DNA from: UBA2210 sp036825195
GTDB taxonomy: Bacteria; Desulfobacterota; Syntrophia; Syntrophales; UBA2210
Direction of reading: 5' to 3'
DNA: 64,000 nucleotides
Assembly: GCA_036825195.1 (NCBI GenBank)
Contig: DAISYQ010000003.1
Coordinates: forward strand, 62,001-126,000
The translations under genes and the position numbers were made by a program. Shown here piece after piece: positions 35,174-43,482 of the stretch. The notes under the pieces are model-generated. The model was not told where the DNA came from. It saw nothing but the letters and a program-made list of their open reading frames with translations, and made no database searches. Position 1 is the stretch's first letter, and every line of letters starts with the position of its first letter.

Positions 35174-36189
35174 TGAACGGAAACAACAGACAATCCGGGA
35201 CAGTCCTGTTCTGCGGCCCTGTCGACGAACCCCTGAATTCCGGCAGATACATGATTGCGGGAATGGAACAACTCGGATATAAGGTGATCGGATACGACTA
35301 CAGGACAAACAGCAATTATGAAAACGATATTGAACAGATAGTGGCGGCCGAAAGGCCTGATTACCTCTTTACCCTGAAGGGAGAGAAATTTTCGCCTGAT
35401 TTTGTCAGGAGCATCAAGCAATCCGGATGCGTGACGATCCTGTGGTTTACCATCCTCTCTCTGGAAGATTGGATGATCCCCTTAGCCAAGGAGTATGATT
35501 TTGTGGTTACAAACGCGGACCACAACATGTTTTCACTTGCGGAAAAGGGGGTAAAGAATGTTACGTGGATACATCAGGGCTTTTCCCCGGAGTTCTTTGG
35601 AGTGACGGACACAGCGGACGTGAGCATTCCTTCGGAGTACTATGCGGATGTTGCCATGATCGGTTCCATGGGGAAACCGATCTATACGAAGCGCTCCGAA
35701 CTGGTCGCAAGGCTCAGAAGGGAAGGGATAGATATCAAGTGGTGGGGTCCGCGGCTTGCCAGACAGATGAGGAATATTCGTTACTTTTGCGGGGGCGTAC
35801 ACCACTCATGGGCGGGAAGAGAGGTGTACATGAGGGATTTTGCCGATGTGATCAGACATGTCAGGGTATTTGTGGGCCAGGATGCGGATACACCCTTCCG
35901 GGGAAAATATTTGAGCAACAGGAGTTTTGCGGTCATGGGATGCGGAGGATTTTATCTCTGCAGAAGAACTTCCGGCATCGAAAGTATTTATGATGTGGGC
36001 AGGGAAATGGATGTGTTTGATACGGATGACGAAATGGTGAAAAAGATCCGCTACTATCTGGACCGTGAAGAAGTGAGAAAGGACATGGCACTGGCGGGAC
36101 AGAAACGGGTACTGACCGATTATACGTATAAGAACCAGATGGAAAAGATTTTCGACTGGGTGTCGGAGAGTCTGAGGAGAGCTCAATGA
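35170..36189 (+). CDS. CgeB-like glycosyltransferase
   Basis: 339-residue GT-B-like protein. The N-terminal half contains a Rossmann-like stretch (SGRYMIAGMEQLGYKVIGYDY; YLFTLKGEKFSP), and the C-terminal block GKYLSNRSFAVMGCGGFYLCRR...FDTDDEMVKKIRYYL is the glycosyltransferase family 1-like domain found in CgeB proteins, which are often in polysaccharide and spore-surface loci. Start ATG 35170 overlaps the previous stop (ATGA); a second ATG follows immediately. It overlaps the methyltransferase gene by 4 bases. Confidence 0.83.
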   Translation: MMNGNNRQSGTVLFCGPVDEPLNSGRYMIAGMEQLGYKVIGYDYRTNSNYENDIEQIVAAERPDYLFTLKGEKFSPDFVRSIKQSGCVTILWFTILSLEDWMIPLAKEYDFVVTNADHNMFSLAEKGVKNVTWIHQGFSPEFFGVTDTADVSIPSEYYADVAMIGSMGKPIYTKRSELVARLRREGIDIKWWGPRLARQMRNIRYFCGGVHHSWAGREVYMRDFADVIRHVRVFVGQDADTPFRGKYLSNRSFAVMGCGGFYLCRRTSGIESIYDVGREMDVFDTDDEMVKKIRYYLDREEVRKDMALAGQKRVLTDYTYKNQMEKIFDWVSESLRRAQ

Positions 36190-36818
36190 CGGATATAGGT
36201 TCGGATTATGACAGCTACTGGGAGGATCGGGTGCGTAAGGGGCATTTTCGGTTTACCGATGTCCATCGGAAGATTATTGAAACGGCCGTCGATGTTCTCG
36301 GCACAAAAAAGGCGCGTGTCCTTGACTGTGGCGTAGGTCCCGGGCATGTCATGAAGGGGCTCGCGGAGCACTATGATGTGTACGGTATAGAGATATCGAA
36401 AAAGGCCTTCGAACTGTACGATTTCGACACGGAAAAGATACAGATATGGGATCTCAACGGCGGTCTCCCCCCATACCCCGAAAAGATGGATATGATCATT
36501 GCCAGCAGAATTGTTCATCATCTCAAGGACCCTGAAGGATTTATCGGGCAGATACGGGAAAATTTGAAAGATACAGGATGGTTTATCGGAGTTATTCCGA
36601 ATATCTGTTATTATCACCATCGTCTAAAATTTCTTTTGGGAACGTTTCCGCCCATATCGGGAGCTCATGTGAATTTCCAGACAGGACCAGATTTTCGAAA
36701 AATGGTTGAGTATGCCGGTTTCCGCATGCATCGTTTGACCACCCCCAAGGATACCGTCCGGGCGAAAATATGGCCGACGGTATTCAGTCAGGATTTGATA
36801 TATGTGTTCCAGAAATAG
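36186..36818 (+). CDS. class I SAM-dependent methyltransferase
   Basis: 210-residue Rossmann-fold methyltransferase. Motif I is VLDCGVGPGHVMKGL (~residues 40-54); the post-motif acidic end is YGIEIS, and MIIASRIVHHLKDPEGFI corresponds to motifs IV-V. It belongs to the UbiE/Methyltransf_11-like group, substrate unknown. Tight overlap on both sides places it in the LPS core operon, so a sugar or lipid of the envelope is a likely target. Confidence 0.85.
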   Translation: MTDIGSDYDSYWEDRVRKGHFRFTDVHRKIIETAVDVLGTKKARVLDCGVGPGHVMKGLAEHYDVYGIEISKKAFELYDFDTEKIQIWDLNGGLPPYPEKMDMIIASRIVHHLKDPEGFIGQIRENLKDTGWFIGVIPNICYYHHRLKFLLGTFPPISGAHVNFQTGPDFRKMVEYAGFRMHRLTTPKDTVRAKIWPTVFSQDLIYVFQK

Positions 36819-37620
36819 CCGGGTCGATGTGAAAGACAGGCTCGAGGCGTACAGAATCGGTTCCGACCATACGAACGCCGCATACAGGGTTCCCTTCAAC
36901 GGGGGTTTTGTTTTTCTGAAGATTTACGGGCATAAGTATCCCCGTATACCCTATGAGATCAGACGATTCATGAACAGCCTCGGAATGCGGCAACCGATCG
37001 AATATACCTCCCCCCGTAGACGCAGGGACTTTGAAAAAGAGATTCTTCTCCACTGGAGATCGAACGGGTACCATGTGCCTGAAATAATAGATAATCCTTT
37101 TCATGAACTGTCGAAACTGCCCGTGCTGACGACACGGTATATAGAGGGCATGACAGTCAGGGAGCTTGTTCAGTCCGATAAGGTCGATGAGGCCGAAAAA
37201 AGAGAAAAAATAGAATCCCTGTTTCACGATATCGGTATGCGTCACCACAGCGCACTCCTTCGCGGCGATAACAGGCTCTTTCACATCGACGCAAATACCA
37301 GGAATATCCTCTTTGCGGACAATGCGATCGTTCATTGTGATTTCGAGATGGGAAGACCCTGGGAATCGCCGGTAGAATGTGCATCACGGGAAATCCTGAA
37401 GGCATTGGTATCTCTGACAGAAGATATGGAACCCTCATGTATGGAATCCCTTTTGACCTCTTTTAAAGATATTTATAAGGAAGAAGAGGTGTATGCCTGC
37501 ATCGAAAAGGGGATTTCCGGGAGACCCTTTCAGGCGGTTCACCGCTATCTGAACCGCAGGAAAAAGGAGAGAGACCCGGGGAAGATTACCCTGTATGATA
37601 TACTGAGTTGCCTTTCCTGA
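36802..37620 (+). CDS. protein-kinase-like LPS kinase (WaaP/Kdo-kinase related)
   Basis: 272-residue protein with a minimal protein-kinase fold. The nucleotide-anchor lysine lies in GGFVFLKIYGHKY (~residues 34-46), the catalytic loop is FHIDANTRNILF (HxDxxxxN), and the metal-binding loop is HCDFEMGR, with DFE in place of DFG. It resembles WaaP, KdkA and APH-like LPS kinases that phosphorylate core heptose or Kdo. It overlaps the methyltransferase by 17 bases and is the last gene of the core cluster. The substrate is inferred from location only. Confidence 0.8.
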   Translation: MCSRNSRVDVKDRLEAYRIGSDHTNAAYRVPFNGGFVFLKIYGHKYPRIPYEIRRFMNSLGMRQPIEYTSPRRRRDFEKEILLHWRSNGYHVPEIIDNPFHELSKLPVLTTRYIEGMTVRELVQSDKVDEAEKREKIESLFHDIGMRHHSALLRGDNRLFHIDANTRNILFADNAIVHCDFEMGRPWESPVECASREILKALVSLTEDMEPSCMESLLTSFKDIYKEEEVYACIEKGISGRPFQAVHRYLNRRKKERDPGKITLYDILSCLS

Positions 37621-37648
37621 ACGATTGTGGAGAGCAGAGGGGACTAGG

Positions 37649-37714
37649 TTGATCAACACCGCGCTGACGACGGCTGATGTGAAGGTCACCCTGGGACGGA
37701 GTTTGAAAATATGA
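37649..37714 (+). CDS. candidate 21-codon leader ORF upstream of hemC
   Basis: TTG at 37649, with AGAGGGG 7-13 bases upstream, opens 21 codons (MINTALTTADVKVTLGRSLKI) that end TGA exactly overlapping the hemC ATG (ATGA). This arrangement is that of a translationally coupled leader. It is short, and there is no evidence beyond spacing and overlap. Confidence 0.3.
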   Translation: MINTALTTADVKVTLGRSLKI

Positions 37715-38640
37715 GTACGATAAAAAAGATACGGATAGGGACACGGGGAAGCGATCTCGCGCTTGTGCAGGCGAACTGGGTTTCGGATCGTCTGAGAGGT
37801 TTGCATAAGGACCTGTCCGTGGAGATTGTTCCCATACGGACACGGGGAGACAGGATGCAGAATATCTCTCTGGTTGAAATAGGGGGCAAGGGGGTTTTCG
37901 TCAAAGAGATTGAGGAGGCTCTGCTGAGGGGTGATATCGACATTGCGGTCCACAGCATGAAGGATGTCCCCGTTGATCTTCCCGAAGGTCTTATCATAGG
38001 GACCATACCGGAAAGAGAGGATTCGAGGGACGTTCTCATCTCTAGGGAAGGCAGAAAGATGGAAGGGCTTCCCAAAGGGGCGAGGATCGGTACCGGCTCT
38101 CTGAGGAGGAGGATGCAGATCAAAAGCCTAATGCCGGATATCGAGATCGTCCCCATACGCGGCAACATAGATACGAGGATAAAGAAGATCGTAACGGAAA
38201 ACCTGGATGGGATAATCATAGCGGCGGCCGGGATGAAGAGGATGGGGCGGAGCCGGGAAATCACACAGTATATACCTCTTGAAGTGATGATGCCCTCGGT
38301 CGGACAGGGTGTGCTGGGTCTGGAATCCAGAGAGGATGATAGGGTAGTCGAAGAGCTCATTCGTCCCCTCAATCATCCCGATAGCATGGTGGAACTATCT
38401 GCGGAGCGTACATTTCTCCGATGTCTGGGGGGAGGGTGCCAGGTCCCGATAGCCGGAATCGCCAGAAAACAGGGCGACAGTCTGATTATGAAAGGACTCG
38501 TGGGCAGCGTCGACGGAAGGGTCATGATTATGGACGAGGTCAGAGGAAACAGTGATGACTGGGAAGATGTGGGGAGCACACTTGCGGAGAATATCCTGTC
38601 CAGAGGCGGGCAAGCCATTCTGGATGATGTATATGCGTAG
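37711..38640 (+). CDS. hemC: porphobilinogen deaminase (hydroxymethylbilane synthase)
   Basis: 309-residue enzyme that polymerises four porphobilinogens. The N-terminal IRIGTRGSDLALVQAN, the central HSMKDVPVDLPEGL with the catalytic aspartate, RRRMQIKSL, and the dipyrromethane-cofactor cysteine C243 in LGGGCQVPIAG are all present. It opens the tetrapyrrole operon hemC-cobA/hemD-ahbC-hemB-ahbD. ACGGAG lies ~12 bases upstream. Confidence 0.97.
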   Translation: MSTIKKIRIGTRGSDLALVQANWVSDRLRGLHKDLSVEIVPIRTRGDRMQNISLVEIGGKGVFVKEIEEALLRGDIDIAVHSMKDVPVDLPEGLIIGTIPEREDSRDVLISREGRKMEGLPKGARIGTGSLRRRMQIKSLMPDIEIVPIRGNIDTRIKKIVTENLDGIIIAAAGMKRMGRSREITQYIPLEVMMPSVGQGVLGLESREDDRVVEELIRPLNHPDSMVELSAERTFLRCLGGGCQVPIAGIARKQGDSLIMKGLVGSVDGRVMIMDEVRGNSDDWEDVGSTLAENILSRGGQAILDDVYA

Positions 38641-38672
38641 GGCGGTGCCATAGGGGAAGCAAGAGGCCTGAT

Positions 38673-40193
38673 ATGGAAAAACAGGGGACGGTATATATCA
38701 TAGGCGCCGGTCCGGGCGATCCGGGCCTTATAACGATGAAGGGAATAGCGTGTCTGCATAAGGCCGATGTGGTAGTGTATGACTATCTCGTGGGAAAGGA
38801 GATACTGCGACACGCCGGAAAGGGCGCACGCCTTGTCTATGCCGGAAAGATAGGGGGGAATCACAGTGTATCCCAGGAGAATCTGAACCGGATGCTTGCG
38901 GAAGAGGCCCTGAAGGGCCTGACCGTGGCCAGGCTAAAGGGGGGAGACCCGTTTATCTTTGGTAGGGGCGGAGAAGAGGCCGAATTCCTTCAAAAGGCGG
39001 GAGTGCCGTTCGAAGTGGTGCCCGGTGTAACATCTGCAATATCCGTTCCGGCATATGCCGGGATACCCCTCACGCACCGGGAATTTACTTCAACCGTTGC
39101 CTTTATAACGGGGCATGAAGATCCCGGCAAAGATGAAAGCCGCATCGACTGGAAAAAGATAGCAACCATTGAAACCCTCGTATTCCTGATGGGTGTAAAA
39201 AACCTCTCCTCCATTGCCTCCAACCTCATGAAGAACGGCAGGAGCCCCTATACCCCTGCAGCGTTAATCCGGTGGGGAACCACCCCGGATCAGGAGACCC
39301 TCACCGGAACCCTTGAAGGTATCGTTTCTCTGGCCGAAGAAAGGAACTTTTCACCTCCCGCCGTGTTTGTCGTGGGTGATGTGGTCGGTCTGAGGGATCG
39401 ACTTGGGTGGTTCGAGCAGAAACCCCTCTTCGGGAAGGGAATTGTTATTACACGGCCGGAGGAACAGGCAGAAGAGTTTGCGACCCTTCTGCAGAATGAA
39501 GGAGCACGGGTGGTCTCGTTCCCGACCATCAGGATCGTGCCGCCGGAGGATTACGACGATCTGGACCGGGCCATCGATTCCATCGATACATATCAGTGGA
39601 TTGTGTTTACCAGTGCAAACGGCGTCTGGTACTTCTTTGACCGGTTCCGTAAACTGAGACATGATATACGGGATCTGAAGGGAATAAAGATCTGCACCAT
39701 AGGCCCGGCCACACGGGACCGAGTCGAAGAATATCATATCCGGGTTGATCTGGTTCCCGAAGAGTATGTCTCCCATGCGGTGGTTGAGGCGTTCAGGGGT
39801 ATGGATATCGCGGGTACACGGGTGCTGCTGCCGAGAGCGGAAATTGCCGGCAGTATCATTCCCGACGGACTCAAGGACCTGGGTGCACAGGTGGATGTGG
39901 TAACCGCTTACCGGACGGTATCCTCCGGCGTGGATGGAAATTACCTGAAAGGGTTGATGGACAGCGGAAAAATCGACGTGATCACCTTTACAAGTCCGTC
40001 GACAGTTACTAATTTCAGAGATATTATGCAAGACGAAACAATCATTCCGAATCACATTAAGATCGCGTGCATAGGGCCGGTAACGGAAGATGCATGCAGA
40101 AGAGCCGGACTCGGAGTCGATATCGTGCAGGGACCGTATTCGATTCCCGGTCTGGTGGATGCAATCAAGATGTATTTCAGGCAGGGTGATTGA
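38673..40193 (+). CDS. cobA-hemD: fused uroporphyrinogen-III C-methyltransferase / uroporphyrinogen-III synthase
   Basis: 506-residue bifunctional protein. Residues ~1-250 are the SAM-dependent CobA/SUMT domain: VYIIGAGPGDPGLITMKG, VARLKGGDPFIFGRGGEEAEFL, and VPGVTSAISVPAYAGIPLTHR. Residues ~255-505 are HemD (VITRPEEQAEEF, FTSANGVWYF, FTSPSTVTNF). It closes the ring to uroporphyrinogen III and methylates it to precorrin-2, the entry to siroheme. CobA-HemD fusions are known in Firmicutes and Desulfobacterota. Precorrin-2 dehydrogenase/ferrochelatase is not in the window. Confidence 0.95.
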   Translation: MEKQGTVYIIGAGPGDPGLITMKGIACLHKADVVVYDYLVGKEILRHAGKGARLVYAGKIGGNHSVSQENLNRMLAEEALKGLTVARLKGGDPFIFGRGGEEAEFLQKAGVPFEVVPGVTSAISVPAYAGIPLTHREFTSTVAFITGHEDPGKDESRIDWKKIATIETLVFLMGVKNLSSIASNLMKNGRSPYTPAALIRWGTTPDQETLTGTLEGIVSLAEERNFSPPAVFVVGDVVGLRDRLGWFEQKPLFGKGIVITRPEEQAEEFATLLQNEGARVVSFPTIRIVPPEDYDDLDRAIDSIDTYQWIVFTSANGVWYFFDRFRKLRHDIRDLKGIKICTIGPATRDRVEEYHIRVDLVPEEYVSHAVVEAFRGMDIAGTRVLLPRAEIAGSIIPDGLKDLGAQVDVVTAYRTVSSGVDGNYLKGLMDSGKIDVITFTSPSTVTNFRDIMQDETIIPNHIKIACIGPVTEDACRRAGLGVDIVQGPYSIPGLVDAIKMYFRQGD

Positions 40194-40194
40194 A

Positions 40195-41382
40195 ATGATA
40201 GGTATCTCGAAACTGTACTGCGGAGGGGTCGAGCCCTCCGATGTCCTCCGTTACGGAGGAGAATCCGAACGGCTTCCCTCGCATCTTCTGCAGTTTTCCC
40301 GCGACAAGCGTCCGGTTGTGGTCTGGAATGTCACCAGAAGATGCAACCTCAAGTGCGTTCATTGCTATTCAAGTTCCCAGGGCATACCATACAGCGGTGA
40401 ACTGACCACGGCGGAGGGAAAGGCTCTGATATCGGACCTCGCCGCTTTCGGGTGCCCCGTAATTCTCTTCTCGGGGGGTGAGCCGCTGATCCGGGAAGAT
40501 CTGCCGGAACTCGTCCAGTATGCCGTGGACAGCGGAATACGGGCGGTTATTTCAACAAACGGAACGCTTATCTCCAGAGAGAAGGCCGCCGTATTTGCCG
40601 GTATCGGCCTTTCCTATATGGGTATAAGCCTCGATGGGATCGGAGAGATTCACGACAGATTCAGGGGTGTACAAGGGGCCTTCGATGCCACGGTACGGGG
40701 GATCAGGAACTGTCAGGAAGCGGAGATCAAGGTAGGGATCCGCTTCACGATTACCGGAGAGAACAGCACCGAGATCCCCGCCATATTTGACTTCATTGAA
40801 GAGCATGCGATTCCCCGGGCCTGTTTCTATCATCTGGTCTATTCGGGACGCGGTTCCTCGCTGGCCGATAATGACCTATCGCACACCCGGACCCGTGAAG
40901 TCGTGGACCTGATCATGGACAGGACGCGCGATCTCTTCGACCGGAGCATGTCGAAAGAGATCCTGACCGTGGACAACCACGCCGATGGGCCTTATATCTA
41001 TATGCGGCTGCTCCGGGAGGATCCCAGGCGGGCCGCCCAGGTCTTGGAACTGCTCAGGATGAATGAGGGAAACAATTCCGGACGGGGGATCGGTTGTGTG
41101 AGCTGGGACGGTGAGGTTTATGCGGATCAGTTCTGGCGGGAGAAATCATTCGGAAATGTGAGAGAGCGCCCCTTCAGCGATATATGGACGGATACCTCCA
41201 ACGAACTGATGACACAATTGAAGGACAAAAAGGTGTACGTACAGGGGCGATGTGCACAGTGCAGGTGGCTCAATGTGTGCGGTGGTAATTTCCGCGCACG
41301 GGCAGAGGCGGTAACGGGCGACGTATGGGCGCCCGATCCGGCATGCTACCTTACTGATGAGGAGATAAGGAGTAATATATGA
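40195..41382 (+). CDS. ahbC: radical SAM 12,18-didecarboxysiroheme deacetylase (AhbC)
   Basis: 395-residue radical SAM enzyme of the alternative haem pathway, which removes the acetate groups of didecarboxysiroheme to give Fe-coproporphyrin III. The opening IGISKLYCGGVEPSDVLRYG is AhbC-specific. The radical SAM cluster CNLKCVHC is at C50/C54/C57, GGEP at the SAM site, and a SPASM-like C-terminus holds GCVSWDGEVY and CAQCRWLNVCGGN. ATG 40195 follows the upstream stop by 1 base; a longer frame from 40090 lies inside hemD and is not used. The homologue NirJ is less likely given AhbD next door. Confidence 0.9.
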   Translation: MIGISKLYCGGVEPSDVLRYGGESERLPSHLLQFSRDKRPVVVWNVTRRCNLKCVHCYSSSQGIPYSGELTTAEGKALISDLAAFGCPVILFSGGEPLIREDLPELVQYAVDSGIRAVISTNGTLISREKAAVFAGIGLSYMGISLDGIGEIHDRFRGVQGAFDATVRGIRNCQEAEIKVGIRFTITGENSTEIPAIFDFIEEHAIPRACFYHLVYSGRGSSLADNDLSHTRTREVVDLIMDRTRDLFDRSMSKEILTVDNHADGPYIYMRLLREDPRRAAQVLELLRMNEGNNSGRGIGCVSWDGEVYADQFWREKSFGNVRERPFSDIWTDTSNELMTQLKDKKVYVQGRCAQCRWLNVCGGNFRARAEAVTGDVWAPDPACYLTDEEIRSNI

Positions 41383-42380
41383 ATTTTCCCGAATACCGTC
41401 CGAGGAGGCTGCGAAAGAACGAGAACTTTCGCAGGATGATCCGTGAGACAGCGCTGTCGATCGATGATTTTGTCTGTCCGCTTTTTGTGACCCACGGCAA
41501 TGGAGTGAGGAATCCCATCTCTTCCATGCCGGGAAATATTCAGATGTCGATCGATACTCTTATGGAGGAAGTGAAGAAAATACACGGTATGGGTATCCCC
41601 GCGATCATGCTTTTCGGTATCCCCGACTCGAAGGATGAACTGGGCTCCGGCGCCTATGCCGAGGATGGGATTATTCAGAGGGCGGTCAGAAAGATCAAGG
41701 ATGAAGTTGACGACATCCTCGTCATTACGGATGTGTGTCTCTGCGAATATACGGCCCACGGCCACTGCGGGATACTTGAAGGCAGTGAGGTGGATAACGA
41801 TGCCACACTGGAACTGATCGGACAAACGGCACTGTCGCACGTTCGCGCGGGGTCCGATATGGTTGCGCCGTCCGGCATGATGGACGGACAGGTCGGCGTT
41901 GTGCGGGCAATGCTTGATGATGAGGGGTACGGGGATGTCCCCATTATGGCATATTCGGCGAAATATGCGTCATGCTTCTACGACCCCTTCCGGGAAGCCG
42001 CCGAGGGGGCGCCGCAGTTCGGCGACAGAAGATCGTATCAGATGGATCCGCCCAACAGCAGTGAGGCGATGAGAGAGATAGCCCTCGATGTCGAAGAGGG
42101 GGCCGACATTATCATGGTGAAACCGGCCCTTCCCTATCTCGATATTATACGAAGGGCGAGAGATACCTTTGACCTGCCTATAGCGGCCTACAACGTCAGC
42201 GGCGAATTCGCCATGATAAAAGCTGCGGACAGATTAGGGTGGCTCGACGGCAGAAAGGCTATGATGGAATCCCTCATGTCGATAAAGAGGGCGGGGGCGG
42301 ATATTATCATTACCTATTTTGCACAGGAGGCGGCCGAACTGCTGAGACAGGAGTCTCTAGTATGGCCGGGTCACCGGTAA
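41379..42380 (+). CDS. hemB: delta-aminolevulinic acid dehydratase (porphobilinogen synthase)
   Basis: 333-residue TIM-barrel enzyme joining two 5-aminolevulinates. The zinc-dependent active site is complete: C120, C122 and C130 in DVCLCEYTAHGHCG, numbers identical to E. coli. The Schiff-base lysines lie in AYSAKYAS and IIMVKPAL. It overlaps ahbC by 4 bases and ahbD by 19. HemA/HemL (glutamate to ALA) are not in the window. Confidence 0.97.
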   Translation: MNFPEYRPRRLRKNENFRRMIRETALSIDDFVCPLFVTHGNGVRNPISSMPGNIQMSIDTLMEEVKKIHGMGIPAIMLFGIPDSKDELGSGAYAEDGIIQRAVRKIKDEVDDILVITDVCLCEYTAHGHCGILEGSEVDNDATLELIGQTALSHVRAGSDMVAPSGMMDGQVGVVRAMLDDEGYGDVPIMAYSAKYASCFYDPFREAAEGAPQFGDRRSYQMDPPNSSEAMREIALDVEEGADIIMVKPALPYLDIIRRARDTFDLPIAAYNVSGEFAMIKAADRLGWLDGRKAMMESLMSIKRAGADIIITYFAQEAAELLRQESLVWPGHR

Positions 42381-43468
42381 TGGCTTCTACACAATCCTTT
42401 ATTCTTCCCCATACGCTTCGCATGGTTGCGTGGGAGGTCACCCGTGGGTGCAATCTCTCCTGTGCACACTGTCGGGCGTCGTCGAAGTACGGTCCATACG
42501 AGGGGGAGCTTGACACCGGGCAGTGTCTGAGGCTTCTTGATGATATCGCCGCTTTCAGCTCACCCATCGTTATCCTCACCGGCGGCGAACCCTATTTCCG
42601 CGACGATATCTTTGATATTGCCTCCTATGGGGAGAAAAAAGGTCTCCGTATGGTCCTCGCGACGAACGGCACTCTTGTGACGGATGAGATTGCGCACAAG
42701 ACCCTGGATGCCGGGATCAAGAGGGTCAGCATCAGCATCGACGGTCCCGATGCCCGAAGCCACGACTCCTTTCGCGGCGTGCCCGGTGCCTTTGAGTTGG
42801 CGATGTCAGGCATTGAGGCCTTTAAACGGGCCGGGGTGGAGTTTCAGATCAACACAACCATCACCCGGCTCAACCTGGACCGTATGGAAGAGATATTCGA
42901 TCTAACGATTGCATTGGATGCCGCCGCCCACCATATCTTCCTGCTGGTGCCGACGGGGCGTGGCAGAGAAATGGCTGACCAGGAGATCTTACCCGAAGAG
43001 TACGAGAGGACCTTGGGCTGGTTCTACGAAAAGGGCTTTACCTCACCGATTCAGCTCAAGGCCACCTGTGCTCCGCAATACTACCGGATCTTCCATCAAA
43101 GAAAAAAAGAAAGGGATACAAAACCGAAAGAGGCCAAAACCGCTCTCCATTCCATGACAAGAGGGTGCATGGGGGGCAGCTCATTCTGTTTCATCTCCCA
43201 TACCGGACAGGTGCAACCCTGTGGATTCCTCGAGATCGACTGCGGACAGCTCAAGGAGGAAAGATTCGAAGATATCTGGGAGCGTTCCAGGATATTCAAT
43301 GAGCTCAGAGACCTGAGCAACTATGGAGGGAAGTGCGGTCGCTGCGAATTTCTGAAGGTATGCGGGGGATGTCGTGCCCGTGCTTTTGAAATTTCAGGGG
43401 ATTACCTTGCTGAAGAGCCCTTCTGTATGTATAACCCGGGGAAAGGCGGCACCATTTCGGCTGTCTGA
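42362..43468 (+). CDS. ahbD: radical SAM haem synthase (AhbD)
   Basis: 368-residue radical SAM/SPASM enzyme converting the two propionates of Fe-coproporphyrin III to the vinyl groups of protohaem. The cluster motif CNLSCAHC is at C30/C34/C37; LTGGEPYFRDD follows. C-terminal cysteines for auxiliary clusters are C-x-x-x-SSFCF, VQPCGF and CGRCEFLKVCGGCRARAF. ATG 42362, inside the hemB end, is preferred because AGGAG lies 9-13 bases upstream; another ATG overlaps the hemB stop at 42380. It completes the siroheme-to-haem route together with AhbC; AhbA/AhbB are not seen here. Confidence 0.9.
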   Translation: MAGSPVMASTQSFILPHTLRMVAWEVTRGCNLSCAHCRASSKYGPYEGELDTGQCLRLLDDIAAFSSPIVILTGGEPYFRDDIFDIASYGEKKGLRMVLATNGTLVTDEIAHKTLDAGIKRVSISIDGPDARSHDSFRGVPGAFELAMSGIEAFKRAGVEFQINTTITRLNLDRMEEIFDLTIALDAAAHHIFLLVPTGRGREMADQEILPEEYERTLGWFYEKGFTSPIQLKATCAPQYYRIFHQRKKERDTKPKEAKTALHSMTRGCMGGSSFCFISHTGQVQPCGFLEIDCGQLKEERFEDIWERSRIFNELRDLSNYGGKCGRCEFLKVCGGCRARAFEISGDYLAEEPFCMYNPGKGGTISAV

Positions 43469-43482
43469 TTGATATCGTGAGA

